Source of the DNA: Roseiarcus sp036502965
Lineage (GTDB): Bacteria > Pseudomonadota > Alphaproteobacteria > Rhizobiales > Beijerinckiaceae
Reading direction: 5' to 3'
Assembly: GCA_036502965.1 (NCBI GenBank)
Contig: DASXXT010000360.1
Span: 1 to 9,428 of the forward strand
Length of the DNA: 9,428 bases
The notes beneath the pieces are model-generated. The model worked only from the letters and a program-made list of their open reading frames with translations, ran no database searches and was not told the origin of the DNA. Position 1 is the stretch's first letter. Each line of letters opens with the position of its first letter. A program made the position numbers and the translations under genes. This document shows, piece by piece, positions 1 to 5,607 of the stretch.

Positions 1-156
1 AGAGGAAGGCACGGCCTCGAGCTTCCGGGCGCTGAAGGAGGTGTTCGGCCGGCATGGCCTGCCGATGAGCCTCTATACCGACCGCGGCTCGCACTACTTC
101 CACACCACCAAGGCCGGCGAGATCGACCGCGGCCATCCGACGCAAGTGGGACGGGC

Positions 157-178
157 CCCCCGGGTCGCAGCCCGGGGG
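157..178. repeat. GC-rich perfect hairpin inside the transposase
   Basis: An 8-bp perfect stem, CCCCCGGG (157-164) with CCCGGGGG (171-178), encloses a 6-base loop TCGCAG. It sits where the transposase reading frame changes. Compared with the usual spacing between the QVGRA and GVEHI motifs, about 11 extra bases are present, which is the net cause of the frameshift. It could be a tiny palindromic insertion or a replication-slippage product. Confidence 0.6.
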
Positions 179-212
179 TCGGGGTCGAGCACATCGGGGC
201 CTATTCGCCGCA

Positions 213-249
213 TAGCCCGTCGCAAGACGGCGTTCTTCCGAACGCCCTA
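213..249. repeat. 37-bp double-hairpin palindromic element inserted in the transposase
   Basis: Two adjacent hairpins are visible. The first is CCGTC-GCAA-GACGG (217-230) with a GNRA-type loop. The second is GGCGTTC-TTCC-GAACGCC (229-246). They share two G bases and are flanked by TAG (213-215) and its complement CTA (247-249). The transposase is interrupted here between YSP and RGRSER by a net of about 36 bases, so the reading frame survives. The shape resembles REP/MITE-like dispersed palindromes. Only one copy lies in this window, so dispersal is inferred. Confidence 0.55.
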
Positions 250-687
250 GCGCGCGGGCGCTCCGAACGGACCTTCGGGACGCTGCAGGATCATCTGGTC
301 AAAGAGCTCGCGCTCGCCGGCATAACCGAGATCGAGGCGGCCAACGCCTTCATCCGCGACGTCTACCTGCCGACCCATAACGCGCGCTTTGCTGTCGCGC
401 CGGCTGAGCCGGGCTCGGGCTTCACCCCGATCCCCGGCGTCGATCTCGGCGAGATCCTGTGCGTTGAGGAGGAGCGCCAGGTCGGCAACGACAATTGCGT
501 GTCCTACCGGACGCTCAAACTGCAGATCCCGGAAAGCCCGATGCGCCCGCACTTCGTCAAGGCGCGGGTCAAGGTCCACGTCTACGCCGACGGCTCCCAC
601 GCCGTCTTCCACGGACCCCGATGCATCGGCCGCTACAACGAGAACGGGGCGCTAAAACCGCCCCCCGACGAAAAATGCGCCGCTTAA

Positions 688-869
688 CTTCGCTCGGCGG
701 CGTGGCCGCGTGGACGGCATCGACAAGCCTCCGGCTCGCCCACCCCGCCCCCAGGAGAACAGAACCAGAAGAAGCAGACATATGATGTGCTGCCAAAACC
801 GGACAACTTAATTCGCTATCGACACATAATTCAGAATCCCGCTCCGATTCGCCCCCCGCCAGGGCGCCG
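688..869. other. Non-coding stretch: IS tail and SDR 3' flank
   Basis: No convincing gene is present. The left part belongs to the IS tail and includes a small stem, GCGGC-GTG-GCCGC (697-709), without a T tract. The right part, from roughly 830, is the downstream flank of the minus-strand SDR gene. A short palindrome CGCTATAGCG (868-877) overlaps the SDR stop codon; it has no T tract and is not a clear terminator. Confidence 0.5.
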
Positions 870-1711
870 CTATAGCGCCGCAGCGGCCTCTCTGATCCGC
901 TTCGACATTTCCGCGCGCGCCGCCACGACGAATGACCATCCGCGGGTGACGGCCGTATGTCCCCCGTCAACCACGATGTCCTGGCCGTTGATGAACCCGG
1001 AGCCGTCGCTCGCAAGAAAAACCGCTGCTTGTGCGATGTCATCGGGCATTCCCGCGCGGGGAATCGGCTGGACCCTGGCGAAGGCCTCTTTCACCACCCC
1101 TGCCACCCGGTCGGCCTTCGAGCCTTCCACGCCGGCGTTCTTGCCGAAAATGCCGGTCACAATCGCGCCGGGCGAGATGCTGTTGACCCGGACGCCTCTC
1201 TCACCCAGTTCGGCTGCGGCCGAGCGCGTCAGCGCGCTCACCGCTCCCTTCGACGCGCTATAGATGTGGCCGGAAACACCGCCGCGAAGGGCGGCCATGC
1301 TGCTGATGTTGACGATGCTGCCGGACTGGTGGGCGAGCATTACAGGCGCCACGTGCTTGACACCAAGAAGGATGCCCTTGACGTTACCGCCAGGACCTGA
1401 TCGATGGTCGCGACGTCGACATCCGTAATGCTGACCATCGGCGCGGGAATGCCGGCGTTGTTGACGAGACAATCCACCCGCCCGAACCATTCGACGGTCT
1501 TGTCGACCGTCGCTTTGACGTCCGCCTCATTCGCCACGTCTGCGCGGACGAAACGAACGCCAATTTGCTTCTCGAGCGCGCGGCCTTCCTCCTCACGGCG
1601 GCCAACGATCACGACCTTGGCTCCTTCCGAGACAAAGGCCTTGGCGATTCCTTCGCCGATACCGCTCGTGCCCCCGGTCACAATCGCGATCTTCCCCTCC
1701 AACAAGCCCAT
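870..1711 (-). pseudogene. SDR family oxidoreductase split by a one-base frameshift
   Basis: This is a classical short-chain dehydrogenase/reductase, NAD(P)-dependent, substrate unknown. The first frame (start 1711) shows the cofactor motif TGGTSGIG (residues 12-19), a GRR after the second strand that suggests NADP(H), and NNAG (84-87), and runs to QVLAV. The family then expects NVKGILLGV, which is found one frame over and continues with NISS (Ser near 138), YSASK (Tyr near 151, Lys near 155), SPGAIVTG, and VVDGGHT to the stop at 870-872. One base is missing between 1385 and 1386 (GCG GT_ AAC GTC AAG). Restoring it gives about 279 residues, a little longer than the family norm because of a C-terminal tail. 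A GGAGG lies 5 bases before the ATG. It starts 36 bases after the FMN reductase gene stops, so the two are probably co-transcribed. It is either a real mutation or a sequencing error; every catalytic residue is intact. Confidence 0.85.
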
Positions 1712-1747
1712 GTCAGCCTCCGATTGGGTAAATGCGCTCGCCGCCGT

Positions 1748-2314
1748 CTAACCGGTTCTCGTCACGGCGACGAGCGCCTCGAGCGATTCCGTAAGCCGCC
1801 GCGTGCAAACCGTGTCGGCCAGAATATCGTCCGCTGTCACCGTCCTTCCTGTCAGCGAGATCGACGCGAACGCTTCAGGCGTGAGCCGCGCTGCCATCGT
1901 CGACAGGATCTCGCGCAAGGACGCCTGCGCGTGAAAGGCCCGGGGTGACGTATTGATCAGCGCGGTGGGCTTGCCGGCGAAGGTCTCGCTCGCCACCAGC
2001 CAGTCGAGCGCATTCTTCAGCGCGCCCGGAAGCCCATGGGCGTATTCCGGGGCGGCGATGACGAGCGCATCGCTCGCATCGACGAGCGCGCGAAGCGTCT
2101 CGACCGGCTCGGGCTTCGGCTTGTCGTCGATGTCATCGTCGGGGTTGAACGGCGGCAGCTTGGCGAGATCGCGGTAAAGGAGCACCTTGACGCCCTTGGG
2201 CGCGAGGCAGGCCAAGGCTTCCAACGCAGCCGTGTTCGTTGACGCCCGGCGCAGGCTTCCAGAGATGGCGAGGAGGCGTAGCGACTCCGTCGACTGGGAA
2301 CCGGATTCAGCCAT
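1748..2314 (-). CDS. NAD(P)H-dependent FMN reductase (flavodoxin-like fold)
   Basis: A 188-residue cytoplasmic flavoprotein of the NADPH-dependent FMN reductase family (ChrR/azoreductase-like). Known members reduce FMN, quinones, chromate or azo compounds; the substrate here cannot be told. The phosphate-binding loop GSLRRASTN lies at residues 19-27 and the flavin-contact motif PEYAHGLPGALKNALDW at 89-105. Length is normal for the family. The ATG at 2312-2314 is the only sensible start; a GGAGGAG lies about 10 bases upstream. The gene follows the DUF29 gene by 49 bases and precedes the SDR by 36 bases on the same strand, which suggests a two-gene redox unit within a longer transcript. Confidence 0.88.
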   Translation of the reverse strand: MAESGSQSTESLRLLAISGSLRRASTNTAALEALACLAPKGVKVLLYRDLAKLPPFNPDDDIDDKPKPEPVETLRALVDASDALVIAAPEYAHGLPGALKNALDWLVASETFAGKPTALINTSPRAFHAQASLREILSTMAARLTPEAFASISLTGRTVTADDILADTVCTRRLTESLEALVAVTRTG

Positions 2315-2363
2315 TGGGCCGGCGCTCCTCCCGAAGGTCAGACGGAATTGCGCCTCGCGCGGC

Positions 2364-2837
2364 CTAAATCTCGTCGCCCGGCCAGACGATGGGACGCTCC
2401 ATGAGCTCGGAATAGTTGAAGGGGAGCTTGCGCGGAAAAATTTTTAGCGGCAATCCCGTTTCGCTCGAAGCCTCCAAGCGCGCGTCCTCATAGGCGCCTT
2501 CGAGTGCTTCTTCGAGTTGCGATTTCAGGCCCGGACTCCTCCGAAGCTGCCGATGGACCCGCCTCCGATGTTCGTGGATCGAAAGAACCCATGATCGGCT
2601 CCGCCTGTCGCTTTGATGATCCCACTTCAGGAGATGCAGCATCACGACGCGCAGGGCGCTTTCGAGCCTGTGGTATTCTTCCTCGCCCACGTCGTCGATC
2701 TCCTCGGCAATCGCGACAGGATCGATTTCCGAGAGCCGGCCGGCGCGCAGAAGCTCAGCCTGACGCACTGCCCAGGAATAAAGGTCGTCGCGTTTCGTCG
2801 GGGCGCCTTGCTCTTTCCGAACCACGTTCCGACCCAT
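2364..2837 (-). CDS. DUF29 domain-containing protein
   Basis: A 157-residue protein matching the DUF29 family by its opening DLYSWAVRQAELLRAG (about residues 18-33), the acidic AEEIDDVGEEEYHRL segment, and the LLKWDHQ stretch. The family is widespread in cyanobacteria and proteobacteria, has no established function, and often occurs in accessory gene sets. No signal peptide or membrane segment is seen; the protein is mostly charged and helical. The start at 2837 has only a weak GAGG very close to it, so a start a few codons downstream (a GTG near 2825) is possible. It begins 22 bases after the cobS stop and therefore is likely co-transcribed with cobS, occupying the place where cobT is usually found. 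Confidence 0.8.
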   Translation of the reverse strand: MGRNVVRKEQGAPTKRDDLYSWAVRQAELLRAGRLSEIDPVAIAEEIDDVGEEEYHRLESALRVVMLHLLKWDHQSDRRSRSWVLSIHEHRRRVHRQLRRSPGLKSQLEEALEGAYEDARLEASSETGLPLKIFPRKLPFNYSELMERPIVWPGDEI

Positions 2838-2859
2838 CGCCTCGTTTTCCCAAAGGCCC

Positions 2860-3864
2860 TCAGCTCAGGGCGACGTTCAGCGCGCTCTCGGGCAGTTCCT
2901 GGCCAAAGCAGCGCTGGTAGAATTCAGCGACCAAAGTCCGCTCGAGTTCGTCGCACTTGTTGAGGAAGGTCAAGCGGAAAGCGAAACCGATGTCCTTGAA
3001 AATCTCCGCGTTCTCCGCCCAGGTGATGACGGTGCGCGGGCTCATCACCGTCGACAGATCGCCATTGACGAAGGCGTTGCGCGTCAGATCGGCAACGCGA
3101 ACCATCTTGTTGATGGTGTCGCGCCCGTCCTTCCGCGCCCGGTGCGCAGGCGACTTGGCGAGCACGATATCGACTTCCTTATCGTGCGGCAGATAGTTGA
3201 GCGTCGCGACGATCGACCAGCGGTCCATCTGGCCCTGATTGATCTGCTGCGTGCCATGATAGAGGCCGGACGTGTCCCCGAGGCCGACCGTGTTAGCCGT
3301 CGCGAATAGGCGGAATGCCGGGTGCGGCCGAATGACACGCCGCTGATCGAGCAAGGTCAGGCGCCCGGACACCTCCAGCACCCGCTGGATGACGAACATT
3401 ACGTCGGGACGGCCCGCGTCATACTCGTCGAAGCACAGGGCAATGTTGTTCTGGATCGCCCAAGGCAACATTCCGTCGCGGAATTCCGTAACCTGCTTGC
3501 CGTCCTTGAGCACAATCGCGTCCTTGCCGACGAGATCTATCCGGGAAACGTGGCTGTCGAGATTGATGCGCACGCAAGGCCAGTTGAGACGCGCGGCGGT
3601 CTGCTCGACGTGAGTCGACTTGCCCGTGCCATGGTAACCGGTGATCATTACCCGGCGGTTGAAAGCGAAGCCCGCGAGAATCGCGAGCGTCGTGTCCCGG
3701 TCGAACAGATAGTCCGGATCGAGATCCGGCACGTGTTCGCCGGCCTGCGAATAGGCCGGGGCCTGCATATCGGAATCGATGCCGAAAGCCTTTCGCACCG
3801 ATACGCGGCTGTCGGGCAGACCGGGCGCAGGTTCGGATCCCACCAGGGCTTGTATCGAATTCAT
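2860..3864 (-). CDS. cobS: Cobaltochelatase AAA+ subunit CobS
   Basis: CobS, with CobT, forms the AAA+ motor that, with CobN, inserts Co2+ into hydrogenobyrinic acid a,c-diamide in the aerobic (late cobalt) cobalamin pathway. The 334-residue length fits the family. The N-terminal segment with RKAFGID (24-30) and PDLDPDYLFD (46-55) is typical. Walker A is GYHGTGKST (76-84) and Walker B is IALCFDEYD (141-149; Asp146, Glu147). The sensor region reads FRLFATANTVGLGDTSGLYHGT, and an Arg-containing MSPRTVITW lies further on. The ATG at 3862-3864 is preceded by GGAGG with 4 bases of spacing. The J-domain gene lies 140 bases upstream and DUF29 follows 22 bases downstream. No cobT or cobN is present in the window. 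Confidence 0.96.
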   Translation of the reverse strand: MNSIQALVGSEPAPGLPDSRVSVRKAFGIDSDMQAPAYSQAGEHVPDLDPDYLFDRDTTLAILAGFAFNRRVMITGYHGTGKSTHVEQTAARLNWPCVRINLDSHVSRIDLVGKDAIVLKDGKQVTEFRDGMLPWAIQNNIALCFDEYDAGRPDVMFVIQRVLEVSGRLTLLDQRRVIRPHPAFRLFATANTVGLGDTSGLYHGTQQINQGQMDRWSIVATLNYLPHDKEVDIVLAKSPAHRARKDGRDTINKMVRVADLTRNAFVNGDLSTVMSPRTVITWAENAEIFKDIGFAFRLTFLNKCDELERTLVAEFYQRCFGQELPESALNVALS

Positions 3865-3878
3865 CGGTCCTCCACGCC

Positions 3879-3894
3879 CTTCCGCGCGCGGAAG
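3879..3894. repeat. 16-bp perfect palindrome in the cobS leader
   Basis: CTTCCGCGCGCGGAAG is its own reverse complement and lies 15 bases upstream of the cobS start codon on the minus strand, just before the ribosome binding site. It may fold into a short leader hairpin or bind a dimeric regulator. It does not resemble a cobalamin riboswitch, which would need a much longer structured region and a B12-box. Chance occurrence is possible in GC-rich DNA. Confidence 0.4.
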
Positions 3895-3931
3895 AGAGCG
3901 TCTTTCTCATACTCGAATTCCGGGCGCGCGC

Positions 3932-3965
3932 AAAAAAGCGAGTCCCTCTGTGATGACGTCCTCGC
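3932..3965 (-). terminator. Possible weak terminator between J-domain gene and cobS
   Basis: On the minus strand, GCGAG (3965-3961) can pair with CTCGC (3942-3938), and the second arm is followed at once by six T residues (3937-3932). The stem is only 5 bp with an 18-base loop, so it is weak. If real it would attenuate read-through from the J-domain gene into cobS. Confidence 0.25.
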
Positions 3966-4004
3966 GGCTCGATGGCGCCTTATTTCGCGAACGCCAAACC
4001 GTCA

Positions 4005-4601
4005 TCAGACGAGCTTGTTGGCCCGCAGATAATTGTAGGCCTGGATGATCTCGCGCAGTCGGTCTTCGGATGAGCGATCGCCGCCATTCGCGTCCGGGTG
4101 ATGGCGTTTGACCAGGTCCTTGTACCGCGCCTTGATCTTCGCCGGGGTCGCGTCGCCGCCCAGTTCGAGCGTCACTAAGGCCTTGATCGCCAAGGCGTTG
4201 TAACGCGGCGGGGGTTCGCTCTGCGGCGGCTTGCCGCGCGCTCCGCGCCGCCGCGCTGCCCGCGCTTCGGCGAACACGGATTCGTCGATCGGTTGGCCGG
4301 TTGCCGCGGCTCGGGCGCCCATCTTCCAGGTCGGACGGTGGCCAACGGCGTCGGCTTGACGGAACCTCGCCATCGAGGCGTCGTCCATGCCGCGAAAGTA
4401 ATCGTAGGAGGCGTTGTATTCACGCACGTGATCGCGGCAAAAGCTGAAATACTCTCCCTCGCGCTCGCGGCCTTTCGGCGCGCGGAACACGCCCTCGGCC
4501 GTGCAGCCGGGATAAGAACAAGGAGTCGTCGGCGCCTTTTCCGGCGCGCGTTCGACTTGCTTTACCCGGATGCGGTCGAACAGACGAGAGTTCAAATCCA
4601 T
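4005..4601 (-). CDS. C-terminal J-domain (DnaJ-like) protein next to cobS
   Basis: A 198-residue cytoplasmic protein with its J domain at the C-terminus (about residues 134-195) instead of the N-terminus. The HPD tripeptide that stimulates Hsp70/DnaK lies at 168-170 in VKRHHPDANGG, followed by AYNYLRANK. The N-terminal half has Cys28, Cys33, Cys55 and His58 (C-x4-C ... C-x2-H), which could bind zinc; no glycine/phenylalanine region or CxxCxGxG repeats are seen, so it is not DnaJ itself. I chose the ATG at 4599-4601 (MDLNSRLFDRIRVK) because it has AAAGGT 6 bases upstream and matches what I recall of relatives; the open frame extends 12 codons further to 4637. Proximity to cobS suggests a role with the cobaltochelatase motor or its assembly, but this is inference. 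Confidence 0.85.
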   Translation of the reverse strand: MDLNSRLFDRIRVKQVERAPEKAPTTPCSYPGCTAEGVFRAPKGREREGEYFSFCRDHVREYNASYDYFRGMDDASMARFRQADAVGHRPTWKMGARAAATGQPIDESVFAEARAARRRGARGKPPQSEPPPRYNALAIKALVTLELGGDATPAKIKARYKDLVKRHHPDANGGDRSSEDRLREIIQAYNYLRANKLV

Positions 4602-4691
4602 GCCATGACCTTTATGACCGCCGACGCCGTCGGGCAAGTCCCAAACGCTCGACGACGGCGAAAGCCCGCAAATCGAGCGCGAATGAGGATA

Positions 4692-4720
4692 TTCAGCCCG
4701 CAGCCCAGTGTAGGTTATGT
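4692..4720 (+). promoter_or_regulatory. Candidate promoter of the bolA operon
   Basis: TTCAGC (4692-4697) and TTATGT (4715-4720) are separated by 17 bases and sit 35 bases before the bolA start, inside the divergent interval with the J-domain gene. The match to a sigma-70 type consensus is only moderate. It is a guess from spacing and position. Confidence 0.25.
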
Positions 4721-4754
4721 AGGGTCGCGATCTGCTTAACGGGAGTGCTCAACC

Positions 4755-5024
4755 GTGATCATGCAAGAGAGAATTGTCGCGCGTTTGACGGCGGCGCTCG
4801 ATCCCATTCTTCTCGACGTTGTCGATGAGTCCGACCGTCACGCGGGACATGCGGGCGCGCGCGAAGGCGGGGGCACGCACTATCGCGTCCGGGTGGTGTC
4901 GGCCCAGTTCGAACGTCATAGCCGCGTCGAGCGGCACCGTCTGGTCTATGACCTCCTGACCGCGGAATTCGCCGATGGGCTGCATGCTCTGGTGCTGATC
5001 GCCAAGGCCCCGGGCGAGCCATGA
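4755..5024 (+). CDS. BolA family protein
   Basis: An 89-residue BolA/YrbA family protein. Members pair with monothiol glutaredoxin (GrxD) to hold a [2Fe-2S] cluster and act in iron homeostasis, stress response and cell shape. The visible signature is DESDRHAGHAG (24-34) followed by THYRVRVVSAQF and RVERHRLVYDLL, containing the conserved His61, then HALVLIAKAP. The start is taken as GTG at 4755, which has GGGAG 9 bases upstream; an ATG two codons in (4761) is the alternative with a longer 15-base gap. The gene is divergent from the J-domain gene and its stop overlaps the start of the next gene (ATGA), so translational coupling is likely. Confidence 0.92.
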   Translation: MIMQERIVARLTAALDPILLDVVDESDRHAGHAGAREGGGTHYRVRVVSAQFERHSRVERHRLVYDLLTAEFADGLHALVLIAKAPGEP

Positions 5025-5599
5025 CGGCGGATCGGCGCCGAGATTCGTTCGGGCCCTACGCTTTTACGCTTGCGCCCGCCGAAGCCGAAGCCGCCGCCGC
5101 TCGCGCGGGGCTGCGCAAGGCGCTTAAGGGCGGACTGCTCGCCAGCCACGTGGCGCCGCTGACCGCCTTCGCGCTGATCATGGCCTTTGCTTCTGTGCTG
5201 GCGCTGACTGGCCTCATGAGCCGCCGCGCCGGCGAGGCGGCGATCATCCTGAGCGCTGCCGCGTTCATGATCCAGCGACTGGCCAGTCATTGGCGGATTC
5301 GCCGCGCGCGCAGCGACGGCCAGGCCGCGATGGCGCGGCTTCAATCCGCAGGCGCCCTGACAGCAACGTTCGACAACGAAACCTTGTCGCTTGACGTCGA
5401 CGGGCGCACGTTGTGTCTCCGCTACGCCGACTGCGAGGCGGCCGAAGACGTGGGCGGCCTCATTTACGTATGGCTGCGCGAAGGCGGCCCGATCGTCGTG
5501 CCGACGCGCGCGCTCACAGACGTTGACGAGGCAGCGCGCCTTGTTTCCCGCCTCTCCGGCCACATTGGGGTTGAGCGGCGCGTGGGTCTCGCAGTTTGA
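5021..5599 (+). CDS. Small membrane protein with two transmembrane helices, possibly YcxB-like
   Basis: A 192-residue inner-membrane protein of unknown function. An N-terminal stretch of about 38 residues precedes two hydrophobic helices, at about 39-65 (ASHVAPLTAFALIMAFASVL and onward) and 72-90 (EAAIILSAAAFMIQRLASH). The positive cluster WRIRRARSDG comes next, so the C-terminal domain (about 100-192) should be cytoplasmic. That domain contains an FDNETLSLDVDGRTLCLRY-type strand pair and VWLREGGPIVVPTRAL, which resembles the C-terminal half of YcxB-type proteins; that match is by eye only. It overlaps bolA by 4 bases (ATGA) and is probably its operon partner. It ends 8 bases before the convergent L,D-transpeptidase gene ends. 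Confidence 0.75.
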   Translation: MTADRRRDSFGPYAFTLAPAEAEAAAARAGLRKALKGGLLASHVAPLTAFALIMAFASVLALTGLMSRRAGEAAIILSAAAFMIQRLASHWRIRRARSDGQAAMARLQSAGALTATFDNETLSLDVDGRTLCLRYADCEAAEDVGGLIYVWLREGGPIVVPTRALTDVDEAARLVSRLSGHIGVERRVGLAV

Positions 5600-5607
5600 C
5601 CCACCCG

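Larger units (their letters stand above)
1..687 (+). pseudogene. ISNCY family DDE transposase, partial and frameshifted
   Basis: This is the C-terminal part of an rve-fold DDE transposase. Frame 2 from base 2 encodes an EEGTASSFRALKEVFGRHGL-like stretch, followed by the second catalytic Asp in SLYTDRGSHY and then PTQVGRA. The reading then moves to frame 1 (from about 178) and continues GVEHIGAYSP, RGRSERTFGTLQ (the Glu is the third catalytic residue), and on to TLKLQIPESP and FHGPRCIGRY before the stop at 685-687. The shift occurs at a C/G-rich hairpin (157-178). A second change, a net gain of about 12 codons between YSP and RGRSER, is in frame. Both the missing 5' end and the frameshift argue against function. 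Family recognition is from remembered ISNCY sequences; the frame analysis is read directly. Confidence 0.85.
1..830 (+). mobile_element. Right part of a decayed ISNCY-type insertion sequence
   Basis: The left end of the element is outside the window. The inside is a transposase remnant (1-687) followed by about 140 bases of non-coding sequence that looks like the IS 3' end, including the stretch near 787-812 that reads GCTGCCAAAACCGGACAACT. I place the right end near 830 because the next gene's coding sequence begins at 870, but no terminal inverted repeat or target duplication can be confirmed without the left end. The ISNCY assignment rests on the recognised transposase sequence. Two hairpin-forming insertions lie inside it, so the copy is probably immobile. 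Confidence 0.5.

Noticed and set aside
569..1042. Open frame on the minus strand spanning the IS tail and the SDR end
   Set aside because: It crosses the junction between the transposase and the SDR, overlaps both in other frames, and has Ser/Arg-rich content with no domain.
2440..2455. AAAAATTTTT run inside the DUF29 gene, considered as a terminator or promoter
   Set aside because: It codes for ordinary residues (LKIFPRK) in an intact gene and has no GC stem next to it.
3865..4004. Cobalamin riboswitch upstream of cobS
   Set aside because: The 140-base interval is too short and lacks the B12-box and the usual long stems; only a short palindrome and a weak terminator-like stem are present.
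3322..4032. Long open frame (236 codons) on the plus strand, antisense to cobS
   Set aside because: It mirrors the codon pattern of cobS on the opposite strand, has no recognisable domain and no good ribosome binding site; GC-rich coding DNA often leaves such open frames.
4625..4660. 8-bp inverted repeat (CGCCGTCG/CGACGGCG) upstream of the J-domain gene, considered as a riboswitch or operator
   Set aside because: The 20-base loop and GC-rich arms can arise by chance here; no conserved riboswitch element, including the B12-box, is visible.
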